Below, piece by piece: positions 33,801 through 42,665 of a stretch of 64,000 nt of DNA. Positions within the stretch are counted from its first letter, which is position 1. Each line of letters starts with the position of its first letter. Below the pieces are notes generated by a model. That model worked only from the letters and a program-made list of their open reading frames with translations. It searched no databases and was not told the origin of the DNA. The translations under genes were made by a program, and so were the position numbers. The DNA comes from Nonomuraea turcica (lineage in GTDB: Bacteria; Actinomycetota; Actinomycetes; Streptosporangiales; Streptosporangiaceae): NCBI RefSeq assembly GCF_030718205.1, contig NZ_JAUZQF010000039.1, positions 1 through 64,000 of the forward strand, in the 5' to 3' direction.

Positions 33801-34083
33801 CCCCCGCGACCTGCACGATCACGCCACCGGCCGTGCCGGTCGGGGTGAGGGCGCGGCGCAGCCGGGAGACGAGGGTCTGCAGGGCGTGGGCAGGGCCGGA
33901 CGGCGGCTCCTCGGCCCAGATCGCGTCGACCAGCACGCCCGGCTCGACCGCGCGGCCACCGGCGAGCGCCAGCCGTACGAGCAGGCCCTGCAACCGCGCA
34001 CCCGCAACGGGCAGGACGGCGTCACCGCGGGACACCTGAAACGCGCCGAGCAGCCTGACGCGAAGCCGTGCATCCCCGTCCAT
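30802..34083 (-). CDS. Large SARP-type regulator (AfsR-like: BTAD, NB-ARC, TPR)
   Basis: The 1093-aa protein starts MDGDARLRVRLLGAFQVSRG; I chose the ATG at 34083, since the family begins with this RLLG strand. Domains in order: OmpR-type winged helix (1-90); BTAD activation domain (about 95-245, LVHVSIEAVADLADAELSLG); NB-ARC ATPase (about 285-560, Walker A GPGGSGKT, Walker B LLLVDN); then a long helical TPR-like region (about 640-1090). Such proteins activate secondary-metabolite or developmental genes and are switched by ATP binding. No biosynthetic cluster lies nearby, so its target is unknown. The gene is intact, unlike the SARP at 6817-7613. Confidence 0.9.
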   Translation of the reverse strand: MDGDARLRVRLLGAFQVSRGDAVLPVAGARLQGLLVRLALAGGRAVEPGVLVDAIWAEEPPSGPAHALQTLVSRLRRALTPTGTAGGVIVQVAGGYRLAVDAADVDAPRFERLTAAGRERLRAGDPEAAVVALAEAVALWGDDPGAEPAVIAAVAPTVATRLVHVSIEAVADLADAELSLGRAEVAAARLTGLLAEQPVHERAAALLMDALAAQGRQAEALAVYERVRQTLADVLGADPGTALRERHQRLLRPGQSAAAVTGRNAAWQAATDPGQIRSTNLPAPLTSFIGRDDDLSRIGTLLTTRRLVTVLGPGGSGKTRLALEAARRHRHEYRDGAWLIDLAPVTEPAKIATAVLAGIGLRGGAMLDARKRVEGDELDVLVGELGGRESLLLVDNCEHLIDAVAHLVAALLPRSPGLRVLATSREPLAVDGEALVPLAPLSLPDPGDNIEQARRAASVRLFTDRATAVRPGFDVDETTLPDIVRVVHGLDGLPLALELAAARLRTLSLPDLADGLSDRFRLLSSGSRTAPPRHRTLRAVIAWSWELLSEHERIVAERISILPGGVTPASATAVCAGTTVPTAAIPELLATLVDRSLLQLAPGTGRYRMLETIREYGADRLTDTGDLRTARDLAAAHFTELMARHDPQLRGPGQLTAMKVISAEYDNTLAALRHLCATHDSPGATALALTLTWYWQMSGRHSDAAYWLGEALALPGGGPTPERDCARAVYLLNRADILSGISAGEAADDRAEMRELADRLLAHPELPSHYRVIGPVLLFLLEEEAALAIFQRLADGDDVWLSGLAHMFQAEIAENAGALDRMRVHVEAALACFRQVGDRWGEAATLPRRARLRRYDDLDGALADLREARTLAAEFGSLSLGDQLYSDLRWIDVHMRRGDTDRAMAMIDSARERALHASSAELLVLVDAREADLRVRLGGLGRAADLLDDAERGLPGYTAFPADHARTLVGNARAALCLALGDLPGADKALREAYAAALATRELPILSLVTVNAAALAETRGRQHESAVLLGAAARLRGAHDHTDPQVRELTRSGQAALGREEFAAAYAKGWELDAKTAVSTAFVALGTRPLHP

Positions 34084-34213
34084 TCCCCGAGTTTCGCGCG
34101 CACACCCGCAAAGCCCCAAATCGGGGGGCCGTGTCAGCGCCGCGTGTGCCCCGTGTGTGCCTCGTGTGAGCGACCCGCCTCAGTCTTCACATGCCGAACC
34201 ACAGGAGGAAACC

Positions 34214-34858
34214 TTGAACGACATCAAGCAGCGCCGCGGGGCCGGGACGGCGCTCATCGCTAGCGGAGGCATCTTCTTCACCGCCGAGTTCATCGCCGCC
34301 GCAGCATGGACGGATCCGCCCTACAGCTACACGCACCACTTCATCAGCAACCTCGGGGTTCACGGCCCCATAACGGCGTTTGGGCAGTTCATATACTCCC
34401 CGCTCGCGACGGTGATGAATACCGGCTTCTTCTTGTTCGGGCTCGCCGTGCTGACCGGCGTCGTCATGCTGAGGGGACTGCCGGGCAGGTGGCGCTGGGC
34501 GATGGCCGCGACGGCGGTGCTGCTGGCGGTCGGCGGCATGCTGGTGGGACTGTTTCCGGGGTCTGACGACAACGGCACGACCGACTACCACGGGCTGGGC
34601 GCTCTCATGACGTTCATCCCCGGCAACGTGCTTTCCATCCTGATCGGCAGGGCGCATCAGCTCCTAGGAATCTCCCCCAGACTAGGCCGGGCCCTGGTGG
34701 TGTTCGGGATACTCGGCTTGGTCGCGCTGGTGGGCTTCGGAACCGTCCTCGTCTCGGATGCCGGCGTCCTCATCGGCCTCTTCGAACGCGGAATCATCTA
34801 TCCGTTCCTGATCGGCTTCATCATCGTGGGAGCGGCACTACGGAGGCGCCGTGCGTAG
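34214..34858 (+). CDS. DUF998 integral membrane protein
   Basis: The TTG at 34214 is preceded by AGGAGG at ideal spacing, so I prefer it to the upstream in-frame ATG at 34157. The 214-aa protein has about six transmembrane segments and the DUF998 hallmark THHFISNLG near residue 40, followed by FNTGFFLFGL-type helix 3 and GTTDYHGLGALMTF. DUF998 proteins are plasma-membrane proteins of unknown biochemical role. The gene is divergent from the large SARP with 130 bases between starts, so the two may share regulation. Confidence 0.85.
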   Translation: MNDIKQRRGAGTALIASGGIFFTAEFIAAAAWTDPPYSYTHHFISNLGVHGPITAFGQFIYSPLATVMNTGFFLFGLAVLTGVVMLRGLPGRWRWAMAATAVLLAVGGMLVGLFPGSDDNGTTDYHGLGALMTFIPGNVLSILIGRAHQLLGISPRLGRALVVFGILGLVALVGFGTVLVSDAGVLIGLFERGIIYPFLIGFIIVGAALRRRRA

Positions 34859-35092
34859 GAACTCAGCGGTGCCGTGAGGGCGGTCGGCGACGGCTCGATG
34901 TTCGCGCCCGCGCCCGGCAACGCCATCGTCGCTCACCGCGAGGAGTGACAACCCGCCCCTGGGGACGAGGGCTCTGCGGTTGTCGAGGCCAGTGGTGCCA
35001 GCGTGGTTCTGCGCTTGGTCGACGAGGCGCGTGCGCCGGTGTAGGGCTCTTTCGTACGCTGGCGGCAACATTCCCGTTCGAAGGGTTGAATC

Positions 35093-35758
35093 GTGCGTAG
35101 CTCGATTTTCGGCAATCTCGACGGCCAGCAGCTGCCCGGTGGGTTCGCGCTGGAGAACAAGAAGATGTTGCGGGTCCAGTTGCCTCATGAGGTGCTCGCC
35201 AAACAGGGCTCGATGGTCGCCTTTCAGGGGCAGATGGACTTCGATTACGAGAGCGCCGGAGGGCTCGGCAAGCTGTTCAAGAAGGCCGTCACCGGTGAGG
35301 GCGCCTCGCTCATGCGGGTCCGTGGTGAGGGCCTGCTCTACCTGGCCGACAATGCCGACGACATTCACCTGTTCTTCCTGGAGAACGAAGGGCTGACCGT
35401 CAACGGGCGGAATCTGCTGGCTTTTCAGCCACAGCTCACTTGGGACATTCAGCGGGTGCAAGGGGCTGGGGTGGCTGCGGGTGGGCTGTTCAACACGACG
35501 GTCACGGGGACGGGGTGGGTGGCGGTGACCACGCACGGCACGCCGGTGCTGCTCGACGTCGCCCGCATGCCGACGTTCGCGGATGGGCAGTCGGCGGTCT
35601 GCTGGAGCACGGGGCTTCAGGTCGGGGTCAATCGGACGATGAAGGTGGGGGCGTTGATCGGGCGGGGGAGCGGGGAGGCCATGCAGCTGGCGTTCAGGGG
35701 GCAGGGCTTCGTGCTGGTGCAGGCCAGTGAAGGTGCCCCCATAGTGACAGGCCAGTGA
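35093..35758 (+). CDS. AIM24-family protein with a duplicated 3' end
   Basis: The 221-aa product begins with a GTG (VRSSIFGNLDGQQLPGGFAL) after GAAGGG. It has the beta-strand-rich AIM24 fold, with ENKKMLRVQLPHEVLAKQGS and GEGLLYLADNADDIHLFFLE as typical blocks, and alternating Gly-rich turns. AIM24 proteins in actinobacteria are cytoplasmic and of unknown function. The last four codons come from a 28-bp tandem duplication (35720-35775) that changes the ending from an inferred VTTS to VTGQ. The fold should not be affected. Confidence 0.85.
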   Translation: MRSSIFGNLDGQQLPGGFALENKKMLRVQLPHEVLAKQGSMVAFQGQMDFDYESAGGLGKLFKKAVTGEGASLMRVRGEGLLYLADNADDIHLFFLENEGLTVNGRNLLAFQPQLTWDIQRVQGAGVAAGGLFNTTVTGTGWVAVTTHGTPVLLDVARMPTFADGQSAVCWSTGLQVGVNRTMKVGALIGRGSGEAMQLAFRGQGFVLVQASEGAPIVTGQ

Positions 35759-35775
35759 AGGTGCCCCCATCGTGA
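35720..35775. repeat. 28-bp tandem duplication at the AIM24 stop codon
   Basis: Positions 35720-35747 and 35748-35775 are identical except for one base (A/C). The first copy crosses the present stop codon region; the second would continue the ancestral frame to a TGA at 35782-35784. It looks like a recent slippage event. Confidence 0.85.
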
Positions 35776-35793
35776 CGACGTCATGACGAGCTG

Positions 35794-36825
35794 CTAGCCG
35801 CAGGTCGGCGCGGGGGCGGTGTTGACGCCGTTCCAGGAGGCGAGGAAGCCGAACGTGGCCGTGGCGCCGGGTGCCAGCGAGCCGTTCCAGCTCACGTTAC
35901 GCACCGTCACGTCCGCGCCGCTCGCGCTCAGCGTGCCGTTCCAGATCTGGCTGATCTGCTGCCCGTTGGCGAACGCCCACCGGACCGTCCATCCGTTCAT
36001 CGGCGCGGTGCCGGTGTTCTTGACGGTGACCTCGCCCTGGAAGCCGCCCTGCCATTGACCGACGTTCTTGTAGGTGGCCGTGCATCCTCCAGTACCGGTG
36101 GGGGTTACGGAGGGTGACGGGGTTACGCCGGACAGGGCGTTCACCAGGGCCGGGTACCACTTGTCGGAGATCTTCTGGTCGCCCGCCGCGTTCGGGTGCA
36201 CCCCGTCGTACGTGTCCGTGCTGGTGCTGAACCCCGTCCACTGGTCCACCACCGTGATCGGCGACTGCTGGGTGGAGGTGGTGGCGGCCCAGCCGGGGAT
36301 GGCGTTGTTCAGGTTCACGGCGCGCTGGGCGCATTCGGCGCACGTGGACGGGTTCATCGGGATGATCTGGGCGACGAGGATCTTCATGGCGGGGTTGCTC
36401 GCCCGCATCTGGTTCACCAGCGTGGTGTACGCGCTGAGGATCGTCGCGGGCGGGATGTTGCTCCACACGTCGTTGGTGCCGAAGTGCATCATGACGATGT
36501 CGGGCCGGGTCGCGGCGAGCCAGCCGGGCAGCTGGTTCTGGTTGGCGACGTTCGTGGCCAGGTAGCCGCCGTGTCCCTCGTTGTCGCCGTCGTACGGGAC
36601 CGAGCAACCCTGCGCCGGGAGGGTGCCGACGAAGTCGACGTCCGTGTAGCCGGTGCTCTGGAGCTTGTTCCAGAGCAGGGCCCGCCAGCAGCCGGGAGAG
36701 CCGGTGATCGAGTCGCCCAGGGGCATCACCCTGATGGCGGCGGCGCTGGCCGGGGTGGTCGTCAAGAACAGCACCGCGCCGGCCGTCGCGAGCAACGCCG
36801 CCAGTAACGCCCAGGTCTTCCGCAT
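35794..36825 (-). CDS. Secreted SGNH hydrolase with C-terminal CBM2 (carbohydrate esterase)
   Basis: The 343-aa precursor has a signal peptide (residues 1-29, ending PASAAA). The SGNH/GDSL catalytic domain runs to about 230: block I GDSIT with nucleophile Ser39, block III GTNDVW with Asn118, and block V DGVHPN with Asp207 and His210. A Ser/Thr/Pro linker (about 234-246) leads to a CBM2 cellulose/chitin-binding domain (247-343), bounded by Cys pairs GGCTA and PTCG. It resembles CE3-type acetylxylan esterases with cellulose-binding tails. It is exported and probably deacetylates plant polysaccharide. Single gene. Confidence 0.9.
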   Translation of the reverse strand: MRKTWALLAALLATAGAVLFLTTTPASAAAIRVMPLGDSITGSPGCWRALLWNKLQSTGYTDVDFVGTLPAQGCSVPYDGDNEGHGGYLATNVANQNQLPGWLAATRPDIVMMHFGTNDVWSNIPPATILSAYTTLVNQMRASNPAMKILVAQIIPMNPSTCAECAQRAVNLNNAIPGWAATTSTQQSPITVVDQWTGFSTSTDTYDGVHPNAAGDQKISDKWYPALVNALSGVTPSPSVTPTGTGGCTATYKNVGQWQGGFQGEVTVKNTGTAPMNGWTVRWAFANGQQISQIWNGTLSASGADVTVRNVSWNGSLAPGATATFGFLASWNGVNTAPAPTCG

Positions 36826-36948
36826 CGTCCGCGCTCCCGTCGTCGCCTGGCGCTGATCGTAAGAGCGCGGCTCGGAGACGGGAAGGCGGCAGCCTGGGCG
36901 GAGGGACGCGACCTGCGGCGATGCGCGATCCGGGATGTAACTTTCAAG

Positions 36949-37785
36949 TCAGGGGCGGACGATGGCGAGCGGGCACGGGGCGTGGTGGAGCAGGGCGTGG
37001 CTGATCGAACCCATGATCATTCCAGTCAGCTGACCATGCCCGCGCGTCCCCACCACTAGCAGATCGGCCCGCGCCGCCGCTTCCTTGAGCACCTCGATGG
37101 GGTGCCCGTGGACGACCTCGGCCACCACCTCCACCCCTGGATGCCGCGACCGGCCGTCGTCGGTCAGCTTCTGCAGCGCCCGGAGGGCGTTCTGCTCGCC
37201 GTTGGGGTCGGCCGGTTCGAAGCCGCTCGGGTGCGGCCAGGCCCACGCCTGCACGGCACGCACCCGCGCACCGTGCAACTCGGCCTCGGTGAGGGCGAAG
37301 TCAAGTGCACACAGCCCGCCGGGCGAGCCGTCCACCCCGGCCACGATTTCCCTGCGCGGCGGCCGGGGCAGCTCACGGATGAGGACCACGTTCGTACGGG
37401 CGTGCGCGGCCACTCCGTGCGCGACGGACCCGACCAGCAGCCCGCGGATGCCGCCGATGCCGCGGCTGCCCACGACCAGCAGCTCGGCGCCTTCGGAAGC
37501 GTGGATCAACGCGGTGCGGGGATCGCCGGGCAGCAGCTCGGTGGTCACCTCCACCTCCGGGTGCTCGCGACGGACCCGGTCCTCGGCCGCCGCGAGCACC
37601 GTGGCGGCGCCCTCGCGCATCCATCGCCTGACCTCGACGTAGTGGCTGCTGGGCGTGTCCTCGTACACCCACTTGGCCACCGCGTGGGCCACGACGAGCG
37701 GCGTGTGTCGAAGGGCGGCCTCGGCGGTGGCCCACGCGGCGGCTTCCAGCCCGGTGCGTGAGCCGTCCACCCCAACGATGATCAC
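36949..37785 (-). CDS. Universal stress protein, two UspA domains
   Basis: The 278-aa protein has tandem UspA domains. Domain 1 (about 1-138) starts IIVGVDGSRTGLEAAAWA and has the ATP motif GSRGIGGIRGLLVGSVAHGV. Domain 2 (about 145-278) starts IVAGVDGSPGGLCALDFA and has GTRGHGQLTGMIMGSISHAL. Both keep the G-2X-G-9X-G-S/T pattern, so ATP binding is expected. Tandem Usps are common in dormancy and redox responses of actinobacteria. The upstream exported-protein gene ends only 12 bases away and runs the same direction, so the two may be cotranscribed. Confidence 0.9.
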   Translation of the reverse strand: MIIVGVDGSRTGLEAAAWATAEAALRHTPLVVAHAVAKWVYEDTPSSHYVEVRRWMREGAATVLAAAEDRVRREHPEVEVTTELLPGDPRTALIHASEGAELLVVGSRGIGGIRGLLVGSVAHGVAAHARTNVVLIRELPRPPRREIVAGVDGSPGGLCALDFALTEAELHGARVRAVQAWAWPHPSGFEPADPNGEQNALRALQKLTDDGRSRHPGVEVVAEVVHGHPIEVLKEAAARADLLVVGTRGHGQLTGMIMGSISHALLHHAPCPLAIVRP

Positions 37786-37797
37786 GACAACCGCCTT

Positions 37798-38151
37798 TCA
37801 GGTAAACGCGAAGCACTCCACCTCTGCCCGGCGGAACGGCAGCCCTTTGTCCGTGGAGTCCTTGGTGCACTGGCGCTCGGCTCTGCTGAGCTTCAGCGTG
37901 CCGCAGACGGACACGCCGGAGTACGTGCGGCAGTCGAGCGTGGGGTCGGCCTCTCCGATCCGGTACATGGCCTTGACGTCCGTGCGGCACTGGGTCCGCG
38001 CCCGCGCCGTGTTGGCGTAGCGGCATTGGGCCATCAAGGTGTCGAACTGCTCCTGGCTGACTTCGTGCTTGTCCATGCCGTCCCCAGCGGCGGTGGTCCC
38101 TCCCAACGCGGCCACCACCACGAGTCCTGCGACAGCGGCTATCTTCATCAT
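37798..38151 (-). CDS. Small exported Cys-rich protein
   Basis: From the ATG at 38151, preceded by AGGGGAAA, the product is 117 aa. It has a signal peptide (MMKIAAVAGLVVVAALGG core, cleavage near TTAAG). The mature part carries six or more Cys (AQCRY, TQCRT, LDCRTY, VCGTL, RQCTK, VECFAF), enough for several disulfides. No family is recognised. It lies just upstream of the universal stress protein gene in the same orientation, suggesting a common transcript. It is probably a secreted or envelope protein of unknown function. Confidence 0.75.
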   Translation of the reverse strand: MMKIAAVAGLVVVAALGGTTAAGDGMDKHEVSQEQFDTLMAQCRYANTARARTQCRTDVKAMYRIGEADPTLDCRTYSGVSVCGTLKLSRAERQCTKDSTDKGLPFRRAEVECFAFT

Positions 38152-38189
38152 GGTTTCCCCTGATGGGGACGTACCGCCCAGGGCGCTCG

Positions 38190-38807
38190 TCAAACCTCGC
38201 GCCGGCGCGCCAGCACGCTGAGCCAGGTGCGGTGGGTGGTGCTCAGACCGTGTTCCAGGACCTCGAACCCGGTCGATTCCAGCATCGCCAGCAGCGTGTC
38301 GGGGTCGCGGTGCACGAACCACCGGGAGACTTCGGTGTCGTACGGGATCGGCTCCCATTCCTGCCGGTCGCCGGCTGAAGTGCTCATTCCGAGCACGCCG
38401 CCCGGCCGCAGCGCCGCCGACCAGGCGCGCAACGTCGGCTCGGTCTCGTCGGCGGGCACGTGGAGCAGTGCCGCGCAGCACCACAGACCCGCCAGTGAGC
38501 CGGGGGCGAGCGGTGGCCTGCGCAGGTCGCCCAGCACTGCGGGCACCCTCTGGGCGGCGGCCAGCCTGGCCATCTCGGTCGAGCGGTCGACCCCGACGAC
38601 CGGCAGCCCCTGCTCCAGGAACCAGGCCGCGTCATGCCCAGGACCACATCCCAGGTCGGCCACCGGCCCCCGCACCGCCTCGGCGAACCGCTGACGGAAG
38701 GCCAAGAAGCCGCCGCTGCGGGTCCGGCTGCGCTCGGCGAAAACCGGGGCGATGCGGTCGTAGGTCGCGGTCGTGCGGGGGGTGGGATCGTCCATCACCC
38801 GGATCAT
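38190..38807 (-). CDS. Class I SAM-dependent methyltransferase
   Basis: From the ATG at 38807 the protein is 205 aa (a start at 38795 is also possible). It has motif I VADLGCGPGHDAAWFLEQG at about residue 45, motif II VVGVDRSTEMARLAA, and a post-I acidic region LAGLWCCAALLHVPADETEP. This is the Methyltransf_11/25 type acting on an unknown small molecule in the cytoplasm. It is divergent from the TPP riboswitch and thiC, with about 40 bases for the promoters between them. Confidence 0.85.
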   Translation of the reverse strand: MIRVMDDPTPRTTATYDRIAPVFAERSRTRSGGFLAFRQRFAEAVRGPVADLGCGPGHDAAWFLEQGLPVVGVDRSTEMARLAAAQRVPAVLGDLRRPPLAPGSLAGLWCCAALLHVPADETEPTLRAWSAALRPGGVLGMSTSAGDRQEWEPIPYDTEVSRWFVHRDPDTLLAMLESTGFEVLEHGLSTTHRTWLSVLARRREV

Positions 38808-38850
38808 GCCAGGTTTGGCGCGGCATCGGGGGTGGGTACGATCATCGCCG

Positions 38851-38943
38851 TCCAACGCGGGAGCCCGGTACGGACCGGGCTGAGAGGACGGCTGACAGCC
38901 GCCGACCGCCAGAACCTGCTCCGGGTAATGCCGGCGAAGGGAG
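38851..38943 (+). promoter_or_regulatory. TPP (THI element) riboswitch
   Basis: The leader contains the two hallmark blocks of the TPP aptamer, GGGCTGAGAGGA near 38877-38888 and CCGGGTAATGCCGGCGAAGG near 38921-38940, in the right order and spacing, with pairing arms between them. It ends 8 bases before the thiC start, so thiamine pyrophosphate probably blocks translation initiation by hiding the ribosome binding site. Confidence 0.95.
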
Positions 38944-38951
38944 TTTGCGCG

Positions 38952-40569
<1,618 letters not shown>

Positions 40570-40583
<14 letters not shown>

Positions 40584-41403
40584 GCAGGCCCGCGTCGACG
40601 ACCCGGCGGCCGAAGGGGCGGGCGAGTTCGGCCAGGCGCTCGCAGCCGTCCTCGCCCAGCGCCCCGTACGCGGCCATGGCCAGGGTGTCCGTACGGTCCT
40701 CGAGGTGGCGGCGCAGCGCTTGGCCCGCCGCGCTCAGTGCGCCCCCTTCCAGCAGCCCGCGGGCGTGGAGGCCGGCTTCCGCGGCCGTCCACGCCTCCTC
40801 CGGCCAGGCACGGCTGATCTTGAGGAAAGCGACGGGGACCTCGCCGCCGGCGGCATGGAGGACTAGGGCTTCCAGGCCGGTGAGGCCTTCGGCGAGGAGG
40901 GTGGCCACATGGCCGTCGCCGCGGAACTCGCGGAGCAGGGTCTGAGCGTGCCAGAGCTGCTGAAGCGGGTCGTCCGGCCAGGGGAGCGCGGCGTGGGCGG
41001 CGAAGAGCGGCCGGCCCTGGGGGTGGTCGCAGGCCGCCGTGGCGGCTCGGCGGGCCAGGTCGAGGGTCTCGGCCAGGTGAGGAAGCTCGTGGATGCCCGC
41101 CCGGCGCAGGGCTTCGTCGGCGGCTTCGAGGCGGGCCTCGAGCATCTGCTCCGGCGTCACCACGTCCCAGGCGGCGGGGAGGGAGCGGCGTACGAGGTCG
41201 GGGCAGAAGTTGTAGAAGGTGGCGATGACCAGGTCGGCGGAGGCCCGGCCGAAGGCAGCGCCACGCGAGGCGAAATATCCGGACATGCCGGTGAGGCCGA
41301 GAGTGGCGTAGCGGTTGGCGGCCTCGGGAACGAAGTAGATCATGCCGTGCAACGGCTCCAGGCGGCGCCAGGCGCGGCGGGCCGCGACCGTGTTGCCCGT
41401 CAT
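40570..41403 (-). CDS. SCO6745-family helical protein
   Basis: The 277-aa protein begins MTGNTVAARRAWRRLEPLHG and continues YFVPEAANRYATLGLTGMSG, ADLVIATFYNFCPDLVRRSL, the opening I associate with the actinobacterial SCO6745 family. It is all-helical with a late HTH-like region (ALVLHAAGGEVPVAFLKISR). Function is unknown. Its ATG overlaps the stop of the upstream SDR gene (ATGA), so translation is coupled and the two probably work in one process. The convergent thiC gene overlaps its tail. Confidence 0.75.
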
Positions 41404-42185
41404 GACGTCGTCAGCGAGTCGATGAAGCGCGACATCCCGGCCAGCCATCGGTCGGGATCCTCCGCCTTGCGGCGCGCGAACTCCGCCACCTCCGGGTGCG
41501 GGAAAATGTGAAAGCGCTCGGCCGCCAGGCCCTCGACGACGGTGGTGGCCACGTCGGCCGGGTCGAGGATCGTGCCCGACGCGCCCACCGCGCGGGCGGT
41601 CAGGTGGTCCTCCTCCTGGCCACGCTCGTACATGTTCGTCCGCACCCCTTGCGGGCACAACACGCTGACCTTGATGCCCTGGGAGCTGTAGTGCATGGCG
41701 ACCCACTCGGCGAACGCGATCGCCGCCGCCTTCGTGACCGCGTACGGGGCGTCCCCGGGGCAGCCGATCAGTCCGGCCGCGGAGCAGGTGTTCAGGAGGT
41801 AGCCGCCGCCGCGGGCGATCATGGAGGGGACGGCGGCGCGGGCAGCGTACACATGGGCCAGGACGTTGACCGCGTACAGGTCGCTCCACTCCTGGTCGGG
41901 GGCGTCCAGGCCGTGGCCGCCGATGATGCCGGCGTTCGAGCAGAACAGGTCGACGGGGCCGAACGGGGTGTCCACCAGGGCAGCGACGTCCGCCTCCGAT
42001 GCCACGTCCACCCGGGCGGGCACCGCGCGTTCGCCGATCTCCTTGGCCACCGCGCTCGCGCCCGCCTCATCGAGGTCGGCGACCACCACCCCCGCCGCGC
42101 CTTCCGCGGCGAACCGCAGGGCCAGCGCCCGGCCGATCCCGCCCGCCGCACCCGTGACCACGACGACCTTGTCCCGCACCTGCAT
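41400..42185 (-). CDS. Short-chain dehydrogenase/reductase
   Basis: AGGAGGAGC precedes the ATG at 42185. The 261-aa protein begins MQVRDKVVVVTGAAGGIGRA, with the TGXXXGIG cofactor motif at residues 11-17, NAG at about 85 (CSNAGIIGG), and the catalytic Ser/Tyr/Lys in NTCSAAGL and YAVTKAA. Asp in VVVADLDEA at the end of strand 2 indicates NAD(H) preference. Classical SDR of unknown substrate. It forms a coupled operon with the SCO6745-family gene. Confidence 0.9.
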   Translation of the reverse strand: MQVRDKVVVVTGAAGGIGRALALRFAAEGAAGVVVADLDEAGASAVAKEIGERAVPARVDVASEADVAALVDTPFGPVDLFCSNAGIIGGHGLDAPDQEWSDLYAVNVLAHVYAARAAVPSMIARGGGYLLNTCSAAGLIGCPGDAPYAVTKAAAIAFAEWVAMHYSSQGIKVSVLCPQGVRTNMYERGQEEDHLTARAVGASGTILDPADVATTVVEGLAAERFHIFPHPEVAEFARRKAEDPDRWLAGMSRFIDSLTTS

Positions 42186-42308
42186 GGATGCTCCTCCTGA
42201 ACCGACCGCCCGGTATGTAGAACCATATTCTATACAAGCGTGATCAGATGAGAGGTTTCTCATCTGGGCTTCAGCGTGGTCTCCTCGAAGGGCGTCAAGG
42301 TCGAAGGC

Positions 42309-42653
42309 ATGAAACAGCGGGCAATGGTGATGCTGTTCGGGCTGGGTGCGGCGGTGGCCGGAATCCTGTCGGTGGGGCTGGTCAATGCGGCCGATCGGGG
42401 CTCTGATCTGGGTGAGCCCGTCGTGGTCTCGCCATCCCCTTCGGGCTCGCCTGATCGAAGCCAGTCCCCGTCGCCAGGCCGGAGCCAGTCAGGCGATGCG
42501 GCCCATGCGCCCGAGAAGACCGAGAGCAAGCGGCCGACCCCACGCAAGACCAAGGCCGAGCCGGTCAAACCGCCATCCCCCAGGCCAGGCGGTGGCGATG
42601 ATGATGGCAGCGACGACGATGATGATGGTGGGGACGATGACGATGACGACTGA
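42309..42653 (+). CDS. Small membrane-anchored or secreted protein with a poly-Asp tail
   Basis: From the ATG at 42309 the product is 114 aa (an in-frame GTG at 42276 is possible). Residues 1-28 (MKQRAMVMLFGLGAAVAGIL) are a signal peptide or membrane anchor. The middle is rich in Ser/Pro/Lys. The last 26 residues contain about 17 Asp in two runs broken by Gly. The acidic tail could bind Ca or other cations outside the cell. It lies 12 bases upstream of a sensor kinase in the same direction, suggesting it is part of the signal input. No homologue is recognised. Confidence 0.7.
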   Translation: MKQRAMVMLFGLGAAVAGILSVGLVNAADRGSDLGEPVVVSPSPSGSPDRSQSPSPGRSQSGDAAHAPEKTESKRPTPRKTKAEPVKPPSPRPGGGDDDGSDDDDDGGDDDDDD

Positions 42654-42665
42654 TGGGGAGACCGC

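Noticed and set aside
32620..34263. A 547-codon open frame opposite the SARP gene
   Set aside because: Antisense shadow; the SARP frame has clear domains throughout.
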